A stretch of 64,000 bases of DNA. It comes from Linaria vulgaris. Lineage: Eukaryota; Streptophyta; Magnoliopsida; Lamiales; Plantaginaceae. The position numbers and the translations under genes were made by a program. Shown in pieces: positions 1-10,943 of the stretch (positions are counted from its first letter, which is position 1; every line of letters starts with the position of its first letter). The stretch is taken from NCBI GenBank assembly GCA_948329865.1, contig OX415254.1, positions 88,096,033-88,160,032 on the forward strand. The letters are read 5' to 3'. The notes under the pieces are model-generated. The model searched no databases, had not been told where the DNA came from, and saw only the letters and a program-made list of their open reading frames with translations.

Positions 1-931
1 GTAAAGTACCATGCATTTGTTCAAAACACAGTTCAATGTTAATTGTAACAGAATCTTCTGTTTTACTTCTTTTCTTAATTTGTCATTTAATATCATTCTT
101 CAGAAATTATTTCTCATTTATAATATTATGATTATATTCTTTGATGTTACTTTTCATGGACATAACTGAATAAAGGGATAATTATATCTTCTGAAACATG
201 TTCTTTATACACACCATCACTAAAACATACTAACCGTTTCTTAAATTTCACTTTTCAAGGCATGATTTATATTAGCTTTTCTATGTTGATCGGTATTAAA
301 GATTCAAATTCACTCCAGTAAACATATACAATACATCAAATCCAACAAAGTCTCTGATGATAAGCCAATTCACTTTGATATGTCAAGAGCTTTTGCTGAT
401 GATTTTTTTTTTTTTTTTTTTGAATGATATGAATTCTGTGAGAAGTTTAACACAAAGTACACTTTCAACATAAGCTAAACTCAGTTGTAAAGGAAAATCG
501 CACGACAAAGTAACTGATTACTCCTAGTATCAATCTTTTTTATGGATTCATCAGCGTATAGTAATGAGAGATGTTCCTCACTGAAACTTCTAAACGAACT
601 ATGTCTATACAGCTTTCGTGGATTCATCTATATAAGCAACAGTTTAACTTTATACCGAGTGGCAGCACGTATGCATCTATCTGTAATAAGGTCGCTAGCT
701 CGACGTGAATTTGGAGTGACAACTAAAAAGTAAAAACATTGAAGTAGCATAGTGTATATGGTTACATGTATCATTAATTTTTAGATCTCTACATATATAG
801 AAAGAAATAATGTGGAGTATCAATCTGATTAGATGCCAAATACAAAATGCAAAATGTGCACTTTAACATAGTTTGAGTTTTATATTGTTCACATATAGGC
901 TAAAGCTAAAGAGAAAGTGAGCCTGATTACA
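1..931. other. intergenic, no gene seen
   Basis: No coding frame with family resemblance is visible. The stretch is AT-rich with a poly-T run near 403-420 and short random open frames only. It must hold the promoter and 5' UTR of the glycosyltransferase gene that begins at 932, but I cannot point to a convincing TATA box. Confidence 0.6.
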
Positions 932-3121
932 ATGGCTTCCATTTTTTCCAGACCAAAGAAATTCAGACTTTCTCTCATCCTATTCTGGATTGTGCTTCTC
1001 TTTATTACCATGATCAACTACCTATATCTGACCATCAGCTACACGAGGCGTTTTCACGATGAACATGAAAGCATGGCCAGCAACCGAAAAATCATAAAGA
1101 GATCCGAATGGTTTGAGGTCATTGCACGAGAGATCAAAGACGAAACAATCAATGTAGGACTCGTGAATACAGACAGAGTAACGGATGGGATAACAGCTGA
1201 AATACAAGCCAGAGCAAATGCGGTTAAGGTACGTTTTGATCGTGTCGATGAGGCAATCAAATGGTACGACTTATATCCCGAACGGATCGATGAAAAGGGA
1301 AGCTCAAAATGTCCAGATATCGCCATGCCAAGATTCGAAGATTATCGAGAACTAGATGTGGTGGTTGCCAGGTCTTCTCACGACACGGATTGTGAAGTTG
1401 GCGGTAACCGCAACATCTTTAGGTTGCAACTTAACTTGGTGGTGGCTAACTTATTAGTTAGAAGCGCACGAAGAAACGATGATGACGATGATCGGCCTGT
1501 TTTTGCTGTGTTTACGGGGCCTTGTGAACCTATGTGGGAGATTTTTCGATGCGAGGATCTTGTGTGGAATGAAGGAGACACTTGGGTTTACAAACCTGAG
1601 ATGAGGAGGGTCAGACAAAAAGTGTTCATGCCTGTTGGAGGATGCCAATTTGTTTTCCCATTCTCTAAAACAGGTATGTGTCTTTTGTTGTTGATACTTT
1701 TGTTTCTGATGTTTAAACTGCTTTTGTTGCTGCTATTTTTTGATTAGTATGTCAAATAGGTAATTTGAGATCTTTATAACAGAACTAGCCTTCTGTTAGG
1801 ATTCCAACTATCAAGATCATATAAGAAACAGTTTTCTAGCTTACAACATTACATTTAGAATCCTAAAATTGGCACTTCGACATGTGAAAAAGAGGTTAAA
1901 AGAAGAATCAGTACACTAAGATAGTTAACACACTAACTAGATCCAAAAAAGTAAGTAGGGAAAATGAAAATGTAAGCAAGTTTGGATAAATTAGATCACA
2001 TTACCTATATTAACTCACATTTCATTTAGATTTTGAGTAATTAACTAAGCTTCAGCACATGTTTTCCCTTGATTTCATGTGAATTGTATTTAGTTCAAGA
2101 TAAAATAACTGCGAATTTTATGATAAAAAAGAGAAATACCTTAGCTAAAGGAAAAAAATTAGCTCCATCTCTGATTGTCGATGGAGAACAACGAACGTGT
2201 ATTTGTATGACCGAACCTAAATCTGTCGTCAGGAATTATATGACAATTAGAGATTGTGTTGCAATTATTCTTACAGATCAACTAATTCCAGGTCAAGATC
2301 TGTACTGGAGGAAAGAATATGCCAGGATCAGCAAAACGGAAGGTCGAAGAGAGGCTTACGTAAGTATCCTACATACTACAGAAGACTACGTTTGTGGAGC
2401 CATAACTCTAGCACAATCGATCATTCAATCAAACTCCACCAAGGACCTCGTACTGCTCGTAGACAACAAAATATCCGCACGATCACTACAAGGCCTCCAC
2501 GCCGCAGGATGGAAAATCAAACGCATCCAGAGATTAAAAAGTCCGTATTCAGAAAAGGGCTCTTACAATGAATGGAACTACAGCAAGCTCCGCATATGGG
2601 AGCTTGTAGAATACGACAAGATCATGTTCATAGACGCTGATCTACTCGTTAAAAGAAACGTGGACCATTTCTTCATGTATCCACAACTCACAGCCGCAGC
2701 TAACTACGAGAACCATCTTTTCAATTCGGGCTTGATGTTGGTTGAACCGTCCAGGTGCACTTTCAGGACTTTACGGGACAGAATGGATGAGGTGAAGTCT
2801 TACAACGGGGGTGATCAGGGCTTTTTGAACGAGATGTACGTGTGGTGGCATCGTTTGCCTTCGAGGGTGAACTACCTGAAAGTTTTTGAGGATCCTGAAG
2901 ATCATTTACATCACATACCGAGCTATGTTTACGCTATACATTACACGGGGTTAAAACCGTGGCGGTGTTTGAAGGAGTATGACTGCAATTGGGTCGAAGG
3001 GCTGGAATTTCAGCGGTATGCGAGTAACTCCGCTCATACCAAGTGGTGGAATGTTTACAACACCATGCCAGAAAACCTGAGGCAATACTGTTCGTCAACA
3101 ACAGTGAATTCCCTGTTATAA
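932..3121 (+). CDS. GT8 glycosyltransferase, GUX4/5-like (UDP-glucuronate:xylan alpha-glucuronosyltransferase family)
   Basis: Two exons, 932-1673 and 2292-3121, give 523 residues. The donor follows ACAG (GTATGT at 1674). The acceptor is the CCAG ending at 2291; it joins phase 1 to phase 1 and produces the family-like junction SKTG-QDLYWR. An acceptor at 2093 is also in frame but would add about 66 residues that look intronic. Residues about 8-34 form one hydrophobic segment near the N terminus, as in a type II Golgi protein. The GT8 core starts near REAYVSILH (268-276). The metal/nucleotide-sugar motif DAD is at 362-364 in FIDADLLV, followed by NSGLM and the GGDQGFLNE block. The C-terminal HxxGxKPW motif is at 464-471. 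Family members add glucuronic acid to xylan in the Golgi. Assignment to the short GUX4/5 branch rests on length (about 520 versus more than 600 for GUX1-3) and is an inference. I chose ATG 932 over the upstream non-ATG extension of the frame. Confidence 0.88.
1674..2291 (+). other. intron of the GT8 gene
   Basis: The intron has a GTATGT donor at 1674 and an AG acceptor at 2290-2291, length 618. It is AT-rich. The open frame running through its 3' part from about 2069 appears fortuitous, since its sequence has no resemblance to the family while the flanking sequence does. Confidence 0.75.
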
Positions 3122-3647
3122 GAAAATCAACAGAACGTTTTTTGTAATGTTAACAATTTGCCTTCGGTTTTGGCCACGTAGAGAATCCGCGAACGAATTC
3201 AATTGTTTTGAGTTGAAAGTACAGCGGTTTTTCTGGGTAGATTCATGGTTTTATTCTTGAATGTACACATTTTTGTTAAATCATACTTTTCTACTAATTT
3301 TTTTTCCAAATTCTACTCACTAAAAAAGAACATTTTACTCAATTATTTGATGATCAATTTGTGGTTTTATTCTTACATAAAGATTAGAAGGTACCACTGT
3401 AAAATTGAATTGCATATAAACAGAGCTATATATTACACTAGTGCAATTCCCTTAACCTTTACTTACAATAATTATTAACAAGAAGTGGAGAACAGGAAAA
3501 AGGAAAAAGAACATTACTGTCGCACAACAATGCGTGATATTATTCAATGCATATAAGAGTTGAAGAGAAATGGAAGTTCAAACTAAGTCGAACATGACCT
3601 AGGGAGCTCTCATTGTGTTAAATAGTGGAGTTAGTTTCAGCTAGGAC
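3122..3647. other. convergent intergenic spacer
   Basis: This is the 526-bp tail-to-tail spacer between the GT8 gene (+) and the P5CR gene (-). It should hold both 3' UTRs. The small open frame at 3245-3478 is AT-rich and has no protein-like features. Confidence 0.6.
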
Positions 3648-6347
3648 TTAATTGTTAGATAGTTCTCGACTACGGTTAGCAGCAGCAACAACCGCATTCA
3701 TCAAAATACCACGGAAACCAGACTTTTCCAACTCGTGGATGCCAGCAATGGTCGTCCCACCAGGTGATGCAACGTCGTCTTTAAGTTGACCAGGATGCTT
3801 TCCTGCATGAACTGCCATTGATGCAGCTCCTAATACCTGCAACAGTAAGAAGCCATTGATGTCTTCAAGTACGTGTAAATGAGATAAAGCATTCGTCAGT
3901 GATAGTACAACAAAAATGAAACACTAAACATTTAGCGGCTTACAGTTTGAGAAGCTAGACCAAGTGCAAGATCACGAGGCAGGCCAGCAGCTACGCCTCC
4001 ATCAGCTAAAGCTTCTATTGCCAAATATATGTATGCTGGTCCACTACCACTGACCATATTACACGCACAAAAAAAAAAAAGTCATATGTTAATAAGAGAT
4101 TAAAGAATATGCTATAGTTAACAAAGTAGAAACTAGAAAGTAGACCTAAAATGCAACAGTGAGTGGGCGCATTTTGGAATTAACAGTAACATATAAACAT
4201 ATCATTAGTCATTAGTGTTCACTAAGCTCATGGCACAGAATCATGAGAGTTTGGTACCTTAGACCAGTAATCCCATCAAACAGTTTCTCATCAGCTGTCC
4301 ACACTTTGCCAATAGCTCCAAATAACTTGGAAATTACTTCTCCGTCATCCTTCGTTGCTGTCGCACCCAGGCTGATAACTGTGCATAGCCAAATAATTAT
4401 GGAATATCCTACTATATAAAGCCGGAAAATAATCACAAGCCGGATTCAATGTGAAAAGAGAAATCATTTTTTTTAAACAAAAGTGAGATGTATGGTGCGA
4501 TAAATGATACTCAATATTCTCTGAAGAAATTACTAAAATCACAATGAAAATGGATAGAAACTGGTATACCAGATGCAGCCACTCCGACTGCAGCAGGGGT
4601 GTTTGGCATTACTCTGATAAACCGACCATGACCTGCCCATTCCTGGATAAATCATATGTCAGGCGTTGGCGCAACATAATCCAGATAACAGAATAAGATG
4701 TTAAGATAAGAGGACAAGGACGAGAATCAGTAACTTAGAACAAATACGCCTCAGAGTTTGGGTCATTAGACTTTTAAGAACTAGAAGATTCTAGGAAACT
4801 GCAAGGTATGTATTTGTGCATAGCCTAATTCAAACAAAATGATCACAGAAACAATAAGCTTCAGTGATGGCACTATACAATGTATACATAAATCAATTTT
4901 ACAGAACAAACCTGCAGATCTTTTAGTTTAACTCCAGCAACAACAGACACCAAGAGCTGCTTCTCTGAGAGGAGTGGTTGTAATTGCAGCACCGCATTTT
5001 TCACTTCAAATTCAGAAATAATCGAGAGAATAATTACTCCATGAACGCCCACCAATCAGAATATCATTCATAATTGTACAACCTCGTAAAAAGTAAGATC
5101 TTCTAGCAAGAATTGTTTTTTACCAACTTGAGGTTTCACAGAGAATATCAACACATCACTGTCTTCTACCACCTGTCTTCAAGACACAGAAGGAAACTGG
5201 CATTATAGTTGCGGCTAACTATGCAGTCGAGAAAGTAAATTCAATCAACTAGAATTAATTCAACTTCAGAAAAGCCACATAACAATTTGCCAAAAGACTG
5301 GTAACCAGTTTCAACAGGTTCGATTAAAGAAAACTATCAGGCATCTGCATCCATAATTCAAGGCTGTCAAAAGGGGCGTAATTTCAGACGAAAAACGCGT
5401 ATACTTGGAGCATTCGAAAAACGCGTATACTTGGAGCATTCATGAATTAACTAACAGAAAGCTGAAATCTGCAGTAAAGCATAGCACACAGTATACAGCA
5501 ACCATTTACCATAAGTACAACCTAAGTATGACCATATAGCTACTAATTTCAACAGTTAAGATATAAACACCGAGTAACAACTAAGATACTATCCAAATGT
5601 TCTACTGCAACAAAGCGCTATTTGCCTTGGAAAACCATCACCAAAGTATCACTATTGAAACCTGTAAGAAACTTGAAATTAATTACTTCCATATATAGAG
5701 AATATCCAAATTTTGCACATGGAAAACTCAACTATCAATAATATAACATCCACACGGAAAAAAAACTACTAATTGCTATATCACTCTTACTTTTACTATT
5801 GGTTGAAGTCTTCCTTAAACTCGAAGCACTACATTAAAATAACAGACAAAATTGGACAGTTGAAACTACCATCACTATTGCATATGGAAAACTCAACTAT
5901 CAATAATATAACATCCACACGGAAAATAAACTACTGATACAAGACGTGCACTAATTGCCATGTCACCCTTACTTCCACGATTGGTTTGAGTCTTCCTTAA
6001 ACCCGGCACGCTACATCATAATAACAGATAAAGCTGCAGAATTGAAACTTTTGCCACTTTTGATTTGAATGCTTCTTTCAACTCGACAACAACGTTATAA
6101 TAACAGATAAAATCAGACATTTGCAACTGTCCAACGAGATTGTTACCTGACTATTGTGATCAAACACTTTGCAACCAAACGACTTAAATGCAGCACGACG
6201 AGCCTCCCCAAGATGAGCCGTCCTAATCTGCGAAGCGGGCAACAACCCCGACTTAACCACGCCTCTCGCAATGCTCTCCGCCATTTTCCCAGCCCCAATA
6301 AAACCAAGAGTGTACGAATCAGCCGGGATCGCTACACCGTTCGCCAT
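3648..6347 (-). CDS. P5CR: pyrroline-5-carboxylate reductase
   Basis: Seven coding exons on the - strand, all with GT-AG borders and matching phases: 6147-6347, 5124-5172, 4912-5003, 4570-4642, 4258-4378, 3944-4049 and 3648-3836. The spliced length is 831 nt, giving 276 residues, the length of Arabidopsis P5CR. The enzyme reduces 1-pyrroline-5-carboxylate to proline with NAD(P)H, the last step of proline synthesis, in cytosol or plastid. The Rossmann motif GFIGAGKMA is at 15-23. VKPQV is at the exon 2/3 junction, RVMPNTPAAVG lies in exon 4, and GLSGSGPAY at 177-185 spans the exon 5/6 junction. The signature LKDDVASPGGTT is at 232-243, and the C terminus ends in RSRELSNN. ATG 6347 is chosen because it places the Rossmann motif at the usual distance. 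The gene looks functional. Confidence 0.95.
5173..6146 (-). other. P5CR intron 1 with internal duplications
   Basis: This 974-bp intron is the longest of the gene. It contains a 26-bp unit repeated exactly twice in tandem at 5390-5415 and 5416-5441 (contains AACGCGTATACTTGGAGC). It also has a roughly 164-bp tandem duplication starting at about 5714 and 5878, with a partial third copy of its tail near 6060-6115 (shared core ATAATAACAGATAAA). Confidence 0.8.
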
Positions 6348-6558
6348 TTCAACAAATTCTACTCCCAGAACAAAAAAACATCAAAGTTACAAACTTTATG
6401 AACAACCCAACAAAATTATAAGCTTTCTATGATATACAACACAATGCTGGAGCCCAACGTACAACATATAAGACACTACGTACAACAACCCAATACCAAG
6501 ATTCTTGAAAAAAGACTAGAAGCATGTATGAACGTGTTGCTACGATTCACATATGGAT

Positions 6559-6594
<36 letters not shown>

Positions 6595-7165
6595 CAAGAA
6601 AAAAGACAGTACCTTTTTAGCTACAGCAATATGAGGCGGCTGAGGGGAGAAACGGGGATACTGTAAGTATGAAAAAATTGGATTTTTGAGGTATGAATGA
6701 GCTGAAAATTTGGTTTTACATTAATAAAAAAATGGTAAATTATGGAATTTGGTTAGGTTAATGTTAACCTCGTACTTTGTATGATTTATTGAGTTATATA
6801 CTTAAATTAGCTCTCTAATTCTATAAATTTGCAAAAGACCCCAATATAATATTAATTATTAAGTAATGAAAAAATGGGGTAATTTTCTATGGAGGAATTG
6901 TTTTACTTTTACAGTTTTACCCAATAAGTATAAAGCATCTTGTAGTTTGTCAAAGACAATTAAATACATTCTTATTAGTTTGGTAGTATTGTTATTTTCT
7001 CATATAAATACCAACACAAATTTGTGGGAAATAATAATATAATTAGTTTTAAGTTGTACACATTGACAAAAAGTTTCTTTCATTTTTCACGAAAAGTACG
7101 AGAATGACTTTATTGTCCTAGCTCCATCGAAACAAAACACACAAGCATTTTGAACGTTACTTACA
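6348..7165. other. upstream region of P5CR
   Basis: The probable P5CR promoter and 5' UTR lie here. On the - strand a possible 5'-UTR donor (AAAAAG/GTACTG) sits near 6612, and acceptor-like AG sites lie upstream of the ATG, so a leader intron is possible. A (TA)n run is at about 6560-6590. No other gene is seen. Confidence 0.45.
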
Positions 7166-7316
7166 ATTGCAGTTAGGGTACGCGGGTGGGTTATAGCGGG
7201 TGGCAACGAAAAAAGACACCATACCCAATCTTGGCGGTTTACCAATTTTTTCACCCGTGCGGGTGGTAACAATTTACAAATCATACGGGTAGCGGGTTGA
7301 GCGGATGGCGGGCGGG

Positions 7317-7660
7317 TGGCGGGCGGGTGGGCAACAGCAGCAACAACAATTAACATTTAACAGCAACAACAATAACATTTAATAGGCAAATTGCAGCAAC
7401 AGCAGCAACAACAATTAACATTTAACAGCAATAATTAAATCCAAATTGACATTTAACAGCAACAATTAAATCCAAATTGAATCCAACAGTAGCAACAATT
7501 TAAATGAATAATATTAAGAATAGGCAAATTGCAGCAACAACAGCAACAACAATTAACATTTAACTAACAGTACTTACAATTAACATTTAACTAATTGCGG
7601 CAAATTGAATCCAACAGCAGCAAGCAACAAGTGAATCCAAATCCAAATTGACAGACCACT
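7317..7660. repeat. CAACAG-rich imperfect repeats inside the hAT element
   Basis: GCAGCAACAACAGCAACA blocks alternate with ACAATTAACATTTAACAG. The unit recurs at least four times with varying length. It follows directly on the left subterminal GGGTGG block and does not encode a recognisable protein. Confidence 0.7.
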
Positions 7661-7676
7661 AACATTACTTACAATT

Positions 7677-7990
7677 TCGTGGTGGTGGTGGAGCAGTGGA
7701 GTGGTCGTGGTGGTGCGGCTTTCGTGGTGGCGCGCGGCTGTCGTGGTGGTGGTGGAGCAGTGGAGTCGTGGTGGAGCGTCGAGTCGTGGTGACTCGTGAG
7801 CGTGGACCAGTGGAGTCGTAGTGAGCGTGGTTGCGCGTGGCGGAGAGTGGTGGTGGTGGCTGAGTTGAGAGTGAGCGGCTGTCGTGGTGGTGATGGAGCA
7901 GTGGCGTCGTAGAGTCGTGGTGGAACGTGGTTGTGCGGCTGTTCACTTCCGAATTGAGCACGGCGGAGAGGTGGTGGTGGACTTGTGGTG
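7677..7990. repeat. GTGG/GTCGTGGTGG-rich low-complexity tract
   Basis: This strand-asymmetric tract of GTGGTGG, GGAGCAGTGGAG and GTCGTGGTG units reads as His/Asp/Ser-rich peptide on the - strand. It is an imperfect minisatellite, not a credible gene. Confidence 0.65.
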
Positions 7991-8066
7991 GCGGTGGCTG
8001 GAGGATGGTGAGAGAGAGAAAGACTGTTGGTGAAAGAAAGAGGCAGGAGGGGAAATAAAAACCTAA

Positions 8067-8966
8067 GGGGACGTTTGGGTACCTAGTTGTATGCCATTAT
8101 ATGGGTTTTAAGTCGGGTTGAACAGGGAATTCTGTAGCTTTGGTAGGCTATTTTAAAACGCGGGTCAGTCATGTTTAAAATGAGTGACCCGAGTTTCAAC
8201 ACCGATTTCTACACGACCCTCCCCTCGTGCTATAAAATGGGTTCAACAGTAAAAAGGATGTTATTGTGTAAATACAGTTTTGTCCTTAAATTCCAAAGTG
8301 GAATTCCATCCTTAACCCCAGACCCCATGCCATGTTCCTCTTTCTTCATTTTTATCCCCAAAATCTTTACAGGTTATTTCGTCGGCGACTTTCGTGGGAG
8401 ATTTTCCGGTGGCTTTGCAGGCGATTTCGTGGGAGCTTTCACTTGAGGGTTTCAAGGTGATTTCGCCGGAGCTAGCGAATTTTGACCTAGGGCTTCTCGA
8501 CGATGATAAACACGACGAATCAGATAACGACGATCTTCCGAGATGATTTTCTGTTTAGGATCAGATGGCGGTTTCTATTCGAGTGGATCTTCTTCATCCC
8601 CTCCCTCAAATCCCAACTCCAGTACGGCCTCGAGCTCTGGCGGTGGTAAAGGAATATTGTCAAAATTCCTCACGGTTGATTCTTGTCAAAATTCGCAACT
8701 CTGGTGATTTATCCCTTTACCGAAGCTCTGGCGATTGATTCTTCAATGACCCTCGTCGTCTTCAGTGGCCGCCGGACTTCTTCACTTCCTCTTGTGCGTG
8801 TCCAAAATTTCTCCTATCTTCATCTCCAACCATTTTCTTGGTTTTTTTTTTTAGTTCTTTTTAGTGATTTGGTTTAAGTATTCTGTAAACTCCTGTGTAT
8901 TTGATGTTCATGGCCTTTGCCATATGTTGTTGCTAAGAGATTTATGGATCACGTGTTATTGCATGG

Positions 8967-8998
<32 letters not shown>

Positions 8999-9078
8999 GA
9001 TAATCATGGCTACATATATATACATATATGGACCACACGCAGCTAATGTGATTCTTTTGGGATTTATCAGTTGGTATT

Positions 9079-9110
<32 letters not shown>

Positions 9111-9733
9111 CATATAATATATATGTGTGTGTTATTAGTTGGTATTTATATATACATATATATATATGTGGGTGTTATTATGTCAGTTGGTATTATTATA
9201 TATTCTGGTATTATTCTGGTATTATATATTATGTCAGTTGGTATATACATATTCTGGTATTATTTATACCATATATATTCGGTATTATTTAGCGGTTGGT
9301 ATTTATATATATATACACACATATATATATATATTCGTTATTATGTCTTATATTTAAAAAAAACATTTAAGTCTTAGTGTCATATTTAAATATTTGTTAA
9401 TCTATATATTTCTATGCTAATGATGGGTCGTTTTGTCGTATTAAAAAAATAAAAATCTGTGATATATCATCATTTCTTCTTGATCAACTTAACGAAATAG
9501 TATTAAGTTGTTTATAAAAGTTCTTTTTGCAGGGACGAAATTGAGATTTCACACATTTTTTAGTTAAAACGGGTCCGAAAAGAGCTAACTAAAGAAGAAT
9601 TAGAGATGACCAACACTGTAGAATAAGGTTGATTAAATAACCAACCAAAGCAATTCTTATCTGGATTAAAATGAAATATAGTAGCAACTAAAACAAAATG
9701 GGTTCAATAGTAAAAGAGTAACCAAACGTGCTC
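8067..9733. mobile_element. PIF/Harbinger-type non-autonomous element nested in the hAT element
   Basis: Inverted ends GGGGACGTTTGGGTAC (left) and GAGCACGTTTGGTTAC (right, reverse strand) match at 13 of 16 positions. Target duplications TAA lie at 8064-8066 and 9734-9736. Removing the insert restores a tandem repeat in the hAT element: AGGGGAAATAAAAACCTAA occurs at 8048-8066 and again at about 9751-9769. The interior at about 8340-8660 is GC-rich and exon-like but has no recognised protein. Confidence 0.7.
8960..9355. repeat. TA microsatellite mixed with AGTTGGTATT units
   Basis: Runs of TATATA(CA) alternate with AGTTGGTATT and TCTGGTATTAT units, each repeated four or more times. The open frames here (Tyr/Ile-rich) are artefacts of the repeat. 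Confidence 0.8.
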
Positions 9734-9969
9734 TAAAAATGAGGTGAGGGAACAGGTGAGGGAGGGGAAATAAAAACCTAAAAATAAGGGTATATTTAAT
9801 GGGCGGGCGAGTGGGCTGGATAACCCGCCACCCGCCCGCGAGAAGGCGGGTTACCATAATTTTGGACTGCCAACATTGAAATAAAAAAAAAAAAAGAACC
9901 GCGGGTTTGCGGGTGGTGACGGGTGGGTGGCGGGCGAGTGACAGATTTTTGTACAGCCCTAATTGCAGT

Positions 9970-10355
9970 TATAACAAAAATTTTCAAAAACATGTTGAAA
10001 AGGTCTCGAATATTACAAAAGAAGTTTTTAATATTTAGAAGGTCGAAATATACTCTCAAGACGAAACTTTAATATGTGGTTGTACAATAAGATATCAACA
10101 TGGAATAAAATTAATAATATTCAACAAGTATGGAAATGTTTAGAAAATAACCATATAAATTGTGAAATGTAACGTGTCTATTAGGTGGTGTTTGCAAACT
10201 CTTAAAAAAAAGGTATAATCAGCTTTTTATTTAAATGAGTAATTTTTGGGTGTTTGCAAATCTAACTTTTTCGGTTACACGACTTTTTTAAGTTAAAAAA
10301 TTGCACAATCTTAAAGCTGGTTATGTAGCCAGCTAATTTTCCCCTACCTCGGCGT
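9970..10355. other. intergenic, nothing recognised
   Basis: AT-rich sequence. The phrase GTGTTTGCAAA occurs at about 10190 and again, as GGTGTTTGCAAAT, near 10250, which resembles DNA-transposon ends, but I could not pair it with an inverted partner. Confidence 0.4.
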
Positions 10356-10943
10356 TTGTTGAGCATTGGAGTCTTTGTTGTGGGTTCTAGTAGCTATCTT
10401 TTGGAAAACATCAAACAGTATGCTATCAATTCTCTGAATGCTAAAAAGAAGTTTGCCAATGATTTGGTTGAATTGAAGGGTGAAGTGAAACTGAAGCGAA
10501 AACGATGTATCGTTGAGCCCCATGACTGGATTAGCTTATGTGTTTTTGCTTGTATGGAAAGTGGCTATGTGGTTGCGGTCAACAAAAGCGTTTCCAAGGA
10601 TGGTCTTGAAATGGAATTTTCACAGGTGGCTAAGGTGGCTAATGACTTGACTGGAACCTAGAGTCTAACTGATTCCTCTAGTAAGGTAATATTTGTTAGG
10701 TTGTTTTCTCTTGTTGCATTATATTATTTTGTAGTAGGGATTAGATTATTTAATGAATACAATAATGAATACTTGGGAGGAGCTAATGATCTCTTTGTTG
10801 GCCTTGCATCCACCCATGTTGTCTCCTCAATTAACATTCGTCGCATGACAGAACTGGAACGTGATTTGATCGCTGATGTGAAAATAATATTGGATGTCAG
10901 CCTGGATGATGAAGTCCAACAAAAGAAGTGTACGATACTTTAG
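10356..10943 (+). pseudogene. unrecognised coding-like remnant
   Basis: Two consecutive + strand frames, 10356-10661 (101 codons) and 10701-10943 (80 codons), have balanced amino-acid composition unlike the surrounding AT-rich sequence. They are separated by a TAG stop and about 40 bp that could be a short decayed intron (GTAATATTTGTTAG at about 10686). The first contains GSSSYLLENIKQYAI and a basic patch KLKRKR. The second contains MTELERDLIADVKIIL and ends in KKCTIL. I do not recognise a family. It may be a gene fragment, a processed pseudogene, or cargo of an unseen transposon. Confidence 0.35.

Larger units (their letters stand above)
7174..9961. mobile_element. hAT-like non-autonomous DNA transposon
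   Basis: The element is flanked by a perfect 8-bp duplication, ATTGCAGT, at 7166-7173 and 9962-9969. Its ends read TAGGG... and ...CCCTA. The left end TAGGG-TAC aligns with the right end TAGGGCTGTAC if three bases are missing on the left. Both ends carry dense subterminal GCGGGTGG / CCGCCACCCGC motifs (7181-7330 and 9799-9943), a known hAT trait. An 8-bp duplication is the hAT signature. No transposase is present. After removal of the nested insert, the element is about 1.1 kb. Confidence 0.75.

Noticed and set aside
2069..2291. In-frame extension upstream of the second GT8 exon
   Set aside because: The frame is open by chance, AT-rich and unlike the family. The acceptor at 2291 is in phase and gives the family-like junction.
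7665..7961. 98-codon - strand frame rich in His, Pro and Thr
   Set aside because: It is a by-product of the GTGG minisatellite in the hAT element.
8864..9377. Three overlapping Tyr/Ile-rich frames
   Set aside because: They come from the TA microsatellite and share no protein features.
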